From Basidiobolus meristosporus CBS 931.73 (taxonomy: Eukaryota; Basidiobolomycota; Basidiobolomycetes; Basidiobolales; Basidiobolaceae), in contig MCFE01000021.1 in assembly GCA_002104905.1 (NCBI GenBank), forward strand, positions 1 to 64,000: a stretch of 64,000 bases of DNA. The letters are read 5' to 3'. Shown in pieces: positions 14,175 to 26,985 of the stretch. Under the pieces are notes generated by a model. It saw only the letters and a list, made by a program, of their open reading frames with translations, was not told the DNA's origin and searched no databases. The position numbers and the translations under genes were made by a program. Positions within the stretch are counted from its first letter, which is position 1. Each line of letters starts with the position of its first letter.

Positions 14175-16386
14175 AGCTGGGCATCAAGGTGGGTATTGCT
14201 ATTTATTATCATTTTGTTAGAAGCACATTCGTATTGGCTCTCTCGAGCTTCCATCTATACAGGCTATCGTTACTATGTACTTTTACTCCATGGTCTTCCT
14301 GTAAATACTTAATCTTTTCTCTATCAATAAACAATTGTCTCTGCTCTATGCACCTTGTTTTCGCCATGATATGGCTAGTATTGAATTAAACCTGGACATG
14401 GCCAGCAGTGCTGTGTGAACAAAATATCAGAAGTCCCGTTTTTTGAACATCCAAGTGATGTGCGAAAGGTAAACACCATTTTGATTGTGTAGTGAAGGCC
14501 GGTTATCTCCACGATTACGATGGTTGTTCAAATCTTGTATTTAGCCATTCTTTTACAGGAATTTGGAATTTCATTGTTCCCTCAGTATATGGCACTGGCT
14601 GGGATGCTACTGTTGCTGTCGTAAGAGCATCCAGCATATGGCTTATCGTTCAACCTGACGCAGAAGGAAAAAGTTCGTTCCACTTGCATTATGCAACCTT
14701 GACGCTGTTGTTGGTTATTGAAGCCAGATGGCTATTATTACTACTATGTATATGGGATCACTGAAATGTACAAGACATCCAACGGATGACGTATGCTGGA
14801 CACAAAAGAGAACATGTAGCAGCTAAATAAGCTGGCAAACAGGTACACATTGCTTCTTATTGGAACTCATGTTGATTCAGAAAGGCTATGTCCATAATTG
14901 ACATGCTCGAGAGATCTTGGGGATATATCTTCCTGACGATTCCCAGGATATTTCTTTATAGGGACGTTTTTTTCGCAGCTGCCATAGCCCACTTGGTGAG
15001 GTAGCTTCCGAGTCGGTGTTATTCAGGAATTTTTAGAGTTGATTTCCCCACCAATCCTATTATAGTCTTCCTGTGGCACTTCGTACATATTACCATCAAA
15101 TTAAGTGAAAGGAAAGAGATCCCAGAAACGTTGATATATCTCCAAATCTTGATCCCTCTTGATCCGGGGGATCCTTCTGCTTTTGGGATTTGATCCTGAT
15201 TGAATCGAAGGTGGTGCGCGGTCTGTTACTTCAATACCATATCTGGATTTGAATGTTCAATCCATTTCAAGGCCTCATCAATCGATGACCGCATATGGTA
15301 TGGTATTCATTATTTTACCACCGCTACCCAAGACAGGAGCCATCGCAACGAATATTCCAATTCATGATGAAATGTTATAATACCAGCTGACAGGGGACGG
15401 TTGGACATCATGCCCAGAAAGCAATAGGCAATTTGGGGAGTACACTGGAGTGTCTGCTTCTGGGTTTGCCCATGGTTGATGCTTCGAAAGTGACTAAGGG
15501 GCGTCCCCAATATCGAGTCTCATGGTAGGAACCTCGTCTACCGGCACACCTCAAGTCACCTGGATTTATGATGTAGCAAGTTACACTAAAGAGGGACAGT
15601 CGAGTCTACTAATGCTACTACTACCACTACCTCACCACTGAGAATCCAGGAAACTCGCTAATGTCGAAATCACATTAAGCACTGGATGAAGTCAGATCAT
15701 GTCCATGCCGAGTGCAAAATACGCGATTGCCTTGGCAATGATCACGACACACAGCATATGGCAAAAAATATATCCCAGTTCTCTCAAAAGACTTGTGTAA
15801 TCAAAGCAAACTGTGCTCCGGGCAGAAGTACACAATTGAGAATTGTTCATGATTGACTGCATCTACACATCTCGTCGTGGTGGAACCAGCAGCCCATTGG
15901 CTGGGTTATGAATAGAAGGGAATTATTTAAAGTACGTGGCATCCAAGAATGATTTAAATAATATGGTTTCACTTGTGTACAACTGGCATAAACAGGGGAT
16001 ATGCTTTTGTTAATCCACCACCATTCTGGCCAAAGTCCAATCGAATAAAATTCGCACCGATGAATTACTTCGGTGAAACCGGCTGTTAGCCAAGGCGAGA
16101 GCATGAAGGAGCTCGGGTGCCCATTCACTCTGCTGCTTCTATGAGGCCTAGAAAACACAACTTCGCGCCGGATGGGCCGATGGGAATTTATTCTCAGTAA
16201 TATACAATGAAGTGTGCACTGCTCTTGCTGGGCTACGAGGTGTATCAGAAGTAGTACATTTTAAATAGAAGTATATCCAAATCAAACGGGATCAAGGAAA
16301 TTCAGTGAAGGGTAACAAAACTTTACATCGAAAAAAACAATCAGGGAATCATTTCCCAGCATCTACTTCATGAGTCATCTTCACGT
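14175..16386. other. Intergenic island, no gene recognised
   Basis: About 2.2 kb between RNR2 and the 3' end of the homeobox gene. Minus-strand frames at 15310-15510 and 15847-16158 and a plus frame at 14492-14764 are open but unlike known proteins. A purine/pyrimidine-biased GATC-rich patch lies at about 15150-15180. Nothing is firmly supported. Confidence 0.4.
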
Positions 16387-18381
16387 TCAAAACTGGCCAT
16401 TTGATGGAATGTATTCTTGATTCAGGACTTCAGGTTGGTAGCCACCTACCAGCATTTGATCATACATCTCGTTCTCGTAGCTGGATAGGAGCTCTTCATT
16501 CGGTGGTACTTGAGCCAGATTTCCGAACAATGGATCAATAGAAATCTCCGAAAGTTGACTGGTGCTTGCAGGGTTGACAAACTGGTTCTGCTCTAGTGGG
16601 TTTTGGTACAGGCTAAGTGGAGAGGTCAACACCAGTTCATTAGGTGTTGGAGTACCATTTTCTGTAGGGGAGTTGGATTCAGATGATTGATTGAGGTCAT
16701 GCTCGGCCAATGGCGGCGTAGTCGTGGCCAGATTCGATCCAATGGAAACCGTGCTTTGGCTCAAGGTGGCAATAATCTGTTCTTGCAATTCTGGGGTCAT
16801 TTCCGGGTTGGTAAATTGTCCGATCTCAGAAACCATTGAAACTGCTCTCGGCTTTTCCCCATGGCCGGGTATGTTCAGCATAGGGTCGGTCATCGCGCGA
16901 CGAGATATCATATCCACACATCCGTTCTCAACATCAGAGTTGCCTATAACTGGGAAGGACTGTCTTCGTTCGGGGATCAGTTGCGAGGCTAGGCCAGAGC
17001 CAGGGACAGTGGGTGCGTCGATCTGGGCTACCCTTTGCAAGTTGGGATCTGCTTGCATTAACATGACAAGCTGACTCTTCAAAGGCTGAGAGTTCCCTTT
17101 GATAATGTGCCGGAAAAAGCGGGACGCTTGTTTTCCTTCGGTGAAGTCACGGCAGGGAGTCCACACATTGAGGTTACCAGATTTAACTTCCATGAAGAAT
17201 GACGGAGTCTGATTAATATCGATGGCGAGGTGACTGAAGACAGCATCAAGGGTTTTGTACTCCAAGCCCACCACCGATGAAAACGGGAATTCTAGTTTGA
17301 AGCGTGCATTATTGTCCATGATTTGCCAGGTCATCTTCTTCTCCACTGTATTGAAGAAGCAAACGAGATCCGTGGAGGTTATGGACATACGCCTCCAGGA
17401 ACCAACACTAAGCGTGTCGCATGAGAAGGTATAACACCCATCATTTGAGGCAGCATTAGGGGTGGAGGGGGCTGACATACTGCGTACCATCATTGTTGGT
17501 CTATTGTGGTTCTCGCGCACTGAAATACCGTAAGCACCTTGTGCGTTGATGAACGCTGGGTTGGGATAACCCATAGGGAGTTGGCCATGATATGGAGGTG
17601 CATAGAACCCGGGCATGTTAATACCGCCATGCTGGCCAGGGTGAGGAACTGGTGCGCCTGGTGTGACCGGAGTCATGAAATCAGAGTTCGATCGAGGGAG
17701 AGGTACCCGGGCATTCGCATATGGGGCCATTCCCATACGGAAGGGAAATAGGTTGGAGTTGTACCCCGCCATGCAAGAATTGAGATATTGCTGCTTTAGA
17801 GCCTCCTCTTGAAGCATATGTGAGCGCTTCTGCATCAGCTTTACCTTGGCTCTTCTGTTCTGGAACCAGATTTGAATTGAACGTTCTGACATCTTCACTC
17901 GCTCAGCCAGTGCTTCACGCACCTTGCTATTGGGAGATGTGTTGGTCAAAAAGGTTTCTTCCAGTATTGCCAGCTGTTCTGCGGTAGCTCGCGTACGTTT
18001 CTTGGATGGTGTGGTATCCTTCTTACCATCGGCAAGGTCGCTGTGATCATGTTCTTGCTCCTGAGAGTCTACGTCGGAATGTTCTGCTGAAGGGGATGAT
18101 GCCTTTTCGTTCTTGGGGGGCTCCAGAGCACCTTCATCCGGTCCTTGTGGGGTTTTATTGCTTGCAGAGATTGATCCTTTGTCCGTGGGATCTACTTTAT
18201 TCACACTGGACTGTGAAGAAACCTCGGTAGATTCACCAATGGTGTCAAAACTAGACGTATCAATATACTGCGCGAACTCATTATCATCTGTGCAAGCACT
18301 CCGCTCTATGTCTGAAACATGTGACGAACAGTGTTTCTTAGAAGGAGGTTCTCCTTTGAAGTCAATTAGGTCGGAGGACAT
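16387..18381 (-). CDS. Homeodomain transcription factor, fungal Hoy1/Phx1-like
   Basis: A 664-residue single-exon protein. The homeodomain spans about residues 127-186: it starts KKRTRATAEQLAILEE, and the recognition helix contains IWFQNRRAKVKLMQKR (WFQNRR at 172-177, with Gln and Asn in the usual DNA-contacting positions). It is a typical 60-residue homeodomain without a TALE insertion. A second conserved block at about residues 318-430 (SVGSWRRMSI, WQIMDNNARFKLEFPFSSV, FFRHIIKG) is the C-terminal module seen in filamentous-fungal homeobox factors. The flanks are Ser/Pro-rich and acidic and probably disordered. The presumed promoter lies upstream at 18382-18700. Its biological role cannot be read from sequence. 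Confidence 0.9.
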   Translation of the reverse strand: MSSDLIDFKGEPPSKKHCSSHVSDIERSACTDDNEFAQYIDTSSFDTIGESTEVSSQSSVNKVDPTDKGSISASNKTPQGPDEGALEPPKNEKASSPSAEHSDVDSQEQEHDHSDLADGKKDTTPSKKRTRATAEQLAILEETFLTNTSPNSKVREALAERVKMSERSIQIWFQNRRAKVKLMQKRSHMLQEEALKQQYLNSCMAGYNSNLFPFRMGMAPYANARVPLPRSNSDFMTPVTPGAPVPHPGQHGGINMPGFYAPPYHGQLPMGYPNPAFINAQGAYGISVRENHNRPTMMVRSMSAPSTPNAASNDGCYTFSCDTLSVGSWRRMSITSTDLVCFFNTVEKKMTWQIMDNNARFKLEFPFSSVVGLEYKTLDAVFSHLAIDINQTPSFFMEVKSGNLNVWTPCRDFTEGKQASRFFRHIIKGNSQPLKSQLVMLMQADPNLQRVAQIDAPTVPGSGLASQLIPERRQSFPVIGNSDVENGCVDMISRRAMTDPMLNIPGHGEKPRAVSMVSEIGQFTNPEMTPELQEQIIATLSQSTVSIGSNLATTTPPLAEHDLNQSSESNSPTENGTPTPNELVLTSPLSLYQNPLEQNQFVNPASTSQLSEISIDPLFGNLAQVPPNEELLSSYENEMYDQMLVGGYQPEVLNQEYIPSNGQF

Positions 18382-21300
18382 TTCGTGTCGTATTTATTTG
18401 AAGAAAGTATCGGAATGCTCTATAAGGAGAGGTTAAAATTAAGGTCGGGAAACTAAAGTCAGGCAAAAATGAGCTAATGTACACTGTAATAACAAAAGCG
18501 ATGGATAGAAAGGTGCACGAATAAAAAGATTAGAGGGCTGGCACTTCGATTTGATGGAGTAGGTGAACACCCGATGTGGTTTTTATAGAGAATGATGAAG
18601 CCGTCAGGATCTTGGAATGGTGTCAAACACTGAGCACGTTAAATCCGGGCAAATCAAAGCTCTCACAGGCCAATAAGGAAATAGAAGGTTTTCAACCAAG
18701 GAACCATGCCATCTTGCACTGGTCAGATGCTGCGTTTCACTAGCAGAGGTAATATTCGTTTGTTTGGATGACCTTGTATACTCTCATGTCTGATTCCCAT
18801 ATATAGTAACCTTACCGCTCACACTAATGGCTATGGTTTTGTGAGAAGGCCCCCATTTGTACAACCTGCGGTTTGTGTGACGGGTAATTTACCCCTCGGA
18901 TCAAATCCTTCTGGATCAAATCAAGCGATCTCAAAATAGCGCCCTAACAGGTTTTCTTAATTCATTTACCAAATATATCAGACGGATGTCCAGCTAATTC
19001 AAACATACATTTATTTATTTCTTACTGGCACAACTCAATTTTCCATTCACTATCCGTCTTAGGAAGACTCCAACCACTATTTGCTAAATCGAGATCAGTA
19101 TGACTTGGAGCATGCATTTTCGAAAAACCATGTGCAGGTATTGAGTACCAAGTGTGTTCGAGTGAGCCCATGGCTCTATTTAATATTCTAGGAAACCCAT
19201 GGCCCAGTTAGCCCAAGCATAAGTTTACGTAGTGGCTTGGTGGATGTAATGTTAGGCCTTGAGATGTTGTATAGTACAGCATCTTGGTGGCAAACACCTT
19301 ACCTGCTTGCTGAATTTCACTGTGGTTTGATGGGGAGCGATTGGCTGGGGAGCTGTATGTGATACGGATCCACACTCTTTGGGAATCCCGGAGATCAGCA
19401 TAATTGAAAATTGTATTGAGCTCGAAAATGCATGCAACTTTAAATTAAATACTAGTGATCTTTGGGAGAACACAATTCCTTGATAAATCAGTGATTTCTC
19501 ATGCATGATCCCCTCAAGGATTCTTCATGAAGAGTGCAGGTCTCATTACCGTATGGATGAAGGCTTTTCTCGGAAGGGAAGATATCATTGGATTAGACTG
19601 TTAGGTGCTACCAAAACAAATACTCCCAGTGGAAATGAAGTCATCAAGCCTCATTAGGTCTGAATCTTCATTTGTTACTTTCGACCAGATGTTTGTCAAC
19701 GACGAGTATGCTGACCACTGTATGTCTGATGAAAACCTGGTCTGGAAGCATCCTGGTTGCTGATGGGCATCAGAGCACACGACAAACCTCTAATTCGCTT
19801 CTCGTCAGTGATGTAACCTCCACAAGGCACTCTTTAAATCCAATCCTCAAGCATTGAAAACCATGGTCTTGTGTGCTGCGCATGGACTGGATAAAGCAGG
19901 ATCCAGGATATCATCCACAGGACAGCATCCACTTCAGACAAGACTTCCTGTGGACACAACTTTTGAGTACCCTTGCTTCATCTATATTTGGTCAAATAAA
20001 TTTATTTCGTGATACTCATCAACCGGAATGTAACAAGCTCGGAACTGGCCTACAGCTCCCGCTAGAAAGTTATCAACAGTGAATACCATCGCCCCAGTGC
20101 AACGTGGGTATGGTTAGGCACTGTTGAACTTTCATCTGCTGAATGATTGGCCCACGACATATTGAGGTTTTGGCAGTCATGTACAACTATTCGATGACAA
20201 AGTGTATGCCAATTCTAGGCTTTACCACAAAGCCAAATGCGATGAAACACAATCTTTGTGCATGTGTGATAGATACCATTCCTTGAATATCTAACACAGG
20301 TTTGTGCCTATTGCATCGGAACAGATATGATATATTTAATGGATATTGTCGTCTGTTTGAGCTAGTTATAATGGATACAACTCGATTAAAAATTTTCATG
20401 GTCTTCATTTTCCACCAAGGGTGCAACGTTCACATGCAGAGTAACGGCCTCTCGAATTGTTAGGGTCTCCCTTCCTTTTCCAGAGCTACCTTGCATATTG
20501 TATTCATGCTGAACGTTAGATTATTGCAACCTTTTTCGAATGCCAGTTCATGTACTCATGATGCAGCAGGAGAGTGCAGTATCAAATCCTGGATCACTCC
20601 AAACTGGTAGGCAACCAATATGCAAAGTAGCAGGGCTTATCTATAATATACATACCGCTGTTACACTTGGATCATTTTATCCAGGTTTGCTGGGCTCTTG
20701 AGGCGAGTACCACTTAATGAGTAGATATGTCTTACTGATAAAAGTAGATTCCAGTATCTAGCCTCAAAATGCATGGATACAGAAAACACATGATTACAGG
20801 CCCGTTCTTCCAGCGTTGCAGAGGTATTAAGAAATGGACAACTAGTGATCGACAACCATATCAATAACTGATCGGTTACGGAGGATACCCCTTGCGTTGG
20901 TGAGTAGCCATTTATCCGATACATCTTCCATTATAAGAGATGTTCAGGTGTCTAGAGTGTTGCAGCACAGAAGAACTTCAATTGCTAAGAGTCAGGACAA
21001 CATCCATAGTACAAAAATGGGATCTCTTCCGACAGTATATGTCAAGTCCTACATCGTTGGTTTGGCAAGCTCTGAGTTGCCTGGGTTTCGGGTGTAGGTC
21101 CTTGAAGCCATGTTTCTTTTACATGTAGCCCTCCGATGCAGCCCCATCGATTGGGTCCCCTCATTGGGCAAAGTGCAGTTTTAGACCATCTCTGTGCAAC
21201 GACTGTTCATATATCAAATCCAGCGTACAGAATGCACTACCTAGCTAGTAGGAAATCGAAATCCAAGAAATCTAGGTTCTCGAGATCGATATCAACCTTC

Positions 21301-22902
21301 CACAACGGAGATCTAGTCCGCGATGAATGCGTCATTCGTATTCCCTCATCACACTTCACATGTGCTATGTTCTAATTCAGTGATGTAAGAGATTATCCAA
21401 CGTCGAATATTTCATTTATCAGGCTCCCAAAGAACTAGAATCCGGACTTTTACAGTGGCACGGTAATAAATCCCCGAAGTGAAACAGTGAAGACGCCTCA
21501 CATACCATATTGTCGGAAGTGCTACTTGAACACCGTTTAGTGCCGTTTCTTGATTGTAAATGTGAACGGACTATCAGGGTTGTCAATGTTCGAGCGGCTG
21601 CCTATTTTTAGATTCTTAACTACCCCACCTCATTGTCACCCACGCTATGGGTGGTAGAAATGACTCTCATCATCATAAATGGTTATTGTTTATTAGGCTC
21701 TAGAATGCATACAGCTTCTAGACCCAACTCCTGGTGATATCTGATTTGAAACCCCAGCGCTATTCGAGATAGTCTTCAGCCATCTTCTTATTGTAATACG
21801 TATACCTTCAGTGTTGTGACCTATTTGTCATTATATTAGTCATCAAGTGTGTAGGCTTAGTTTATAACAATCTGATGGTCAGTGCTGTGGATAAGAAAAA
21901 GGATCTGTTGTGCACACGGCTCTTTCCCATTCTGCTGATGATTGAAAGGAATCCCTATGACGAGTGGATCATACGGATGGGCTTATTTCCTCTGAGTCAT
22001 GCATAGCAGATCGCTGAAGGGCCAAGCATCATTACTTGGTGTGCATAGCTACCGGATCCACTGTGGAATACGCCTTGCATGGAGTAAAACTAACAAGAGG
22101 GGCAGTCGAAGACTCTACACGTAGGAGAGTTGCTATACTCACAGATCCAATGGCGCAATACTCATACTAGATTGCCAAGATGCATGAATGTCCTGTAGAT
22201 AAGACATTAAGCATAATTCATGATTAAACAGTGATGGTTGGAGGGCAATTTGTCTGAGGGATTTCAAATCGAGGAGCATACAGGCTGCTTAACACTCACC
22301 CTGGAACATATGCTGCTAAAACCAACCAGCCATATTTGTGAAGTAAGCCAGGTAGTGGAGACACAAACACTCCTCTCGCTCTTTTCCAAAACAGGTTGCA
22401 ATAGGGCTCGGTGCTATGGTTATACCTGAACACTACGGACTCTTCATGCTAGTATTAATCGAAATTTGATAGCAAGCGTACACAAAGAGCGCTTCATGGG
22501 CATCGGAGCCAGCATTCACGAATGTATTCGAGCACGAACGAGTCCCTTGCATGGTGTTATACTGGAGCATACTTCCATGGAAAGTAGGGTAATATCAGAG
22601 GTACAGTGCTGATGATGTAAAGCATAAATAGGGATTGACGGGGCTGAAACTGCTTTGTGGTGAATTTCCATTGGATGCTCACGTTATATTGATGTATTTG
22701 CAGTCCAGCTACTACCAGACTCCTTTACCACTTTGCTCACAATAAAATATTACTAATAAATTTCCGTATTAAGTGATCATGCCCCTTTTCCGCCTCGGCA
22801 TGATGATTTAACCACAAGTTTCGCCCGCTCCATATTTATAAGAGCATTTTGTCCCATCTCCTTCAACACTGAGCTTCCTCGTTTGCATATCGAGTTCTTA
22901 CG
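18382..22902. other. Large gene-poor decayed island
   Basis: About 4.5 kb with no supportable gene. The left end holds the homeobox promoter and the right end that of SAM synthetase. Between them are short open frames with protein-like but broken content, for example 20187-20426 (-), 20661-20924 (-), 20897-21128 (+) and 21136-21375 (+). The pattern suits an old transposon graveyard; no terminal inverted repeats or target-site duplications were recognised by eye. Confidence 0.4.
20187..20426 (-). mobile_element. Possible PIF/Harbinger transposase relic
   Basis: A 79-codon fragment containing KPVLDIQGMVSITHAQRLCFIAFGF, here quoted in two parts: KPVLDIQGMVS and THAQRLCFIAFGF. The pattern resembles the LxIQGVxDHxxRFxxxxxGxPG strand region of Harbinger-type transposases. 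A shifted frame beyond the stop reads LHWGDGIHC, like the family's downstream LGDxxY block. No intact catalytic triad is visible. This is a low-confidence reading of a degenerate sequence. Confidence 0.25.
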
Positions 22903-24119
22903 ATGACTATTGCTGATACTTTCCTCTTCACCTCGGAGTCTGTCGGCGAGGGCCACCCTGGTACGTAGTAATGCTTCATCATTCCAACTACATTCTTTCT
23001 GATTTGCCACAAATCACAGACAAGATTTGCGATCAAGTGTCTGATGCGATCCTTGATGCTTGTCTTGCCCAGGACCCTCTATCAAAAGTGGCCTGTGAGA
23101 CTGCCGCCAAGACTGGCATGATCATGGTATTCGGAGAAATTACCACGAAAGCCCAGATTGACTATCAGAAGGTGATTCGTGAAACGATCCGTAAGATTGG
23201 ATATGACGACTCTGAGAAAGGCTTTGATTACAAGACTTGTAATGTGTTGGTTGCAATTGAGCAACAGTCTCCTGACATCGCCCAGGGTTTGGTTCAGGTC
23301 AGCCAAGCTATCGAGGACACTGGCGCTGGCGATCAAGGGATTATGTTTGGTTATGCTACCGATGAGACGCCCGAATTAATGCCTCTCACTGTTACACTCT
23401 CCCACAAGCTGAACTATAAAATGAGCCAACTTCGTCGCGACGGTACTCTTGGTTGGCTGCGTCCTGATTCCAAGACTCAGGTTACTGTGGAATACAAGAA
23501 CAACAATGGTGCCATGGTTCCTCTCCGAGTAGACACAGTTGTCATTTCGACACAGCATGCGCCGGACGTTGATAACGAGACGATCAGACGCGAATTGAAG
23601 GAGAAGGTAATTGACGCGGTAATCCCTGCCAATCTTCTTGACGACAGGACTGTCTACCACTTGAATCCTTCCGGTAAATTTATCATTGGTGGTCCTCAAG
23701 GTGATGCCGGTCTCACCGGTCGTAAGATCATAGTGGACACCTATGGCGGATGGGGTGCTCATGGTGGTGGCGCTTTTTCCGGAAAGGACTGGTCCAAGGT
23801 GGACCGCTCAGCAGCCTATACATCCCGTTGGATAGCTAAATCCTTGGTTGCTGCTGGCTTGGCGAAGCGCTGTTTGGTCCAGCTTTCGTATGCCATCGGC
23901 GTGTCTGAACCATTGTCTATCTTCGTTGATACTTACGGTACTAGCACCAAAACCAATGCTGAGCTCTTGGGCATTATCAAGAAGAACTGGGACCTTCGCC
24001 CTGGCGTGATCGTGAAGGAGCTCAATCTTTTCAAGCCAATTTACGCCAAGACCGCGTGCTATGGACACTTCGGCCGTGATGAGTTCTCTTGGGAACAGCC
24101 CAAGAAACTGGATATCTAA
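22903..24119 (+). CDS. SAM2: S-adenosylmethionine synthetase
   Basis: Methionine adenosyltransferase (ATP + methionine to S-adenosylmethionine), cytosolic, supplying methyl groups including for the TRM4 enzyme in this window. Two exons: 22903-22960 and 23020-24119, separated by a 59-nt GT-AG intron that splits the ATP-binding motif GEGHPDKICDQ. The first exon ([19 protein letters not shown]) is easily missed because the second exon is open well upstream. Other family signatures are [28 protein letters not shown], the P-loop-like [20 protein letters not shown], and [19 protein letters not shown]. The C-terminus [12 protein letters not shown] is typical. Length is normal and no defects are seen. 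Confidence 0.97.
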
Positions 24120-24363
24120 AACTTTTCAAACCTACATACCTACCAAGGACATTATTTAAATCATAGATCTCTATGATAGTATGTAAGGCTTTCTCCGTTA
24201 CTGACGAGCATTATCCGTGGACATTGATTTCGAAAATTTGTGTGAAGATTGATTAGTTAAATTAAATTAGATGTCGCCAAGGCATCCACAATCTCTAAAT
24301 TTGGAAGTGTATTTATTTCTGATGACAATTGTATGCGCGAGTATATATGTTATCCGTACGGTT
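24120..24363. other. Convergent 3' spacer
   Basis: Short AT-rich spacer between the 3' ends of the SAM synthetase (+) and MTO1 (-) genes, presumably holding both polyadenylation regions. Confidence 0.6.
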
Positions 24364-26985
24364 CTATTGCGGTGAGATGTTTTGAGTCGATGCGTTTTGT
24401 CGCTGAGCCCAGTTAAGTGCTCTTTGACGCTTTTGTATGTGCTTTAGTAGCGCGATAACGCTTGATGGCGTCATACCATCAATGCGCTTTGCGGCCCCTA
24501 AGGTGGTGGGTTTAATTAGCTTGAGTTTCTCTCTGGTCTCAGCTGAAAGGCACTGGAGGCTGGGGCTATCGTACTCGATATCTCCAGGGATTTGAATCGA
24601 TTCATCACGACGAAAAGCCTTCACTTCGACACTCTGCTTTTCAAGGTAGCCACTGTACAGACCTAAATGAAAGTGAATAAGTGGCACTCCTGGAGTTTTT
24701 GAGACGGCCATACCTTCAATGGCGATCTTATTCTTGACCGTTGTTGGCAGATCTTTTAGGCTTGGAACGAGAGGCTCAAAGTCGGCGATCTGTACCCCCG
24801 TATATCTTAGCATTCTCAAAGCGCTTCGGCGCTCTCCGTCCTGGTTAACAGTAAATCCATACTCACCCCATCGATTGGGAGTAAGTTCACATTTGGCCAT
24901 TGCCTCCAATCCTTTGTTGAGCTGCTCCTCCATTTGTAGATAGCGCGAGTAGCGATACTCCCCAACGCAACCAGCCTCATATCCCTTACGAGTTAATCTG
25001 ATGTCTGCATTATCAGCACGTAGCGACAAACGGTACTCAGACCTTGCAGTAAAAATGCGATAGGGCTCACTGACTCCCTTCGTGATTAGGTCATCAATTA
25101 ACACCCCGATGTAACCGTCAGCTCTGTCGAGGATCAGTGGTGCTTTGTTCTGAGCTGAGAGTGCGGCATTTACACCGGCCATAATACCCTGTATACAATC
25201 ATTAAATCACCGGCTCAATACAACTACACTGAATTGAATGTGACCTGTGCTGCTGCTTCTTCGTAGCCTGTTGTACCGTTGATTTGGCCGGCCATGTAGA
25301 GGCCCTGAATTCTATGGGTTTCCAATGTAGGGTATAGCTCACGAGGATCAATGTGATCATATTCGACACCATAGCCTGAAATATGTGAGTCAATGCCAAT
25401 GGATACACAGAGATATAGACCCTTACCTGGACGAAGCATCGTCACGTTCTCGAGACCCGGAATTGTACGAAGAAGTTTCAGCTGATATTCTTCTGGGAGA
25501 GTAACCGAGATGCCGTTGGGATAAACAACATCTGTGTCCAGTCCTTTGTAGTGCGAGATGATGTTAATCAATGCTAACAAGACACCCAAAATTTTTGAAT
25601 TTAAAAACCTTCAGGTTCGAGCCACACCATATGAGAGGCTTTGTTTGCAAACCGGATAACCTTCGATTCAATCGACGGACAATATCTGGGGAATCGAGGC
25701 AATGTTAGGTTAACCATCTAGCAGGATGTACACTAAGTAATCTACCTGGGTCCTTTTACTGTTTCTCGAATATGAATACTTTTATCCAGGTTCTCCATGA
25801 TGATCTTGTGCGAATCCGCGGTTGTGCCCGTTTGGAAGCATGGGATTTGCTCACCCTGAATATATAGGATAATACCCCTAAGTAAGTGTCTTAAGTCATG
25901 GTGCGTGGGCAAATATATACCTCCAGGGGAACGCTGTCATGAAGGTAGGAGAAAGGACTAGCCGGGACATCTCCATATTGTGGAATCAGATTCTTGTAAT
26001 CGATCGTACGCCCATCAAGACGGGGTGGTGTGCCAGTTTTGAGTCTTCCAAGCTTAAATCCAGCATTTTCTAAAGATTTCGAGAGAGCAACAGCAGCTTT
26101 CTCGCCGATTCTTCCGGCAGGATAACATGTCATGCCTACAACAATTCACCGATGAGGTGAGAATTCTCCAAATGGATGCTCAGCATCGAGTCTTACCAAT
26201 ATGTATCTCCCCTTGCAAGAAGGTTCCCGTAGTGATGACCACTTTTTTAGCTTGGATAACCTCCCCGGATTCTGTCGCAATACAAATAAGTGAACAAGAA
26301 CGGAAAAGTATGCATTCCTCAAAATCGTACCTAGTTTAATGCCTTTGATCTGGCCATAGACTGATTTTCTGTCGTCCTTTATTTCTGGCTCACCAACTAT
26401 AATATCTGAGACTCCACCAAGCTTGATGGAAAGGTTTGGATAGTTAGAAAGGCACTCTTGCATGTGCTTCTTGTAAAGTTTGCGATCGATTTGAGCTCTT
26501 GGACCCTGATAGTGCTCAATGAGTAACAAAGAAATATCACTCACAAGAAAGAACTATACTAACGTGGACTGCAGGGCCTCTAGAACGGTTGAGAATGCGG
26601 AAGTTTATGCCAGCCTTATCTGTTATTTCTTAGTAAGAGTGTATGGAATCTCCAAGCGAAAAGGAAATGTACCTGAAATACGGCCACACACACCGTCTAG
26701 CGCGTCGATTTCTTTTATCAAAATCCCTTTACCAATTCCTCCGAAAGAAGGATTGCAGCTCATTTCACCGATGGTTTCGAATTTGTGTGTTAACAAGAGA
26801 GTTTTAGCACCGGTTCTGGCGGCTGCGGCACAAGCCTCGGAACCCGCATGGCCTCCGCCAATGACAACAACATCGTACTTAAGACTGTTCGGTAATGGAG
26901 TAGAACCTGCTATGGTTGCCAAACAGCGTTTACCATAGGGTGTACGGAAAGTGGTGCGCAAAATCGAGCGACAGTACAAACTCAT
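24364..26985 (-). CDS. MTO1: Mitochondrial tRNA modification enzyme MTO1 (GidA/MnmG)
   Basis: FAD-dependent enzyme that works with the GTPase MSS1/GTPBP3 to make carboxymethylaminomethyl- or taurinomethyl-uridine at the wobble position of mitochondrial tRNAs. The first ~25 residues ([20 protein letters not shown]) are Arg/Ser-rich without acidic residues, like a mitochondrial presequence. The FAD-binding [17 protein letters not shown] follows, then GidA signatures [27 protein letters not shown] and [18 protein letters not shown]. The C-terminal helical GidA-associated domain ends with APQ-type helices and a stop at 24364-24366. About nine GT-AG introns are placed by homology. Family certain; exact exon joins approximate. 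Confidence 0.92.
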
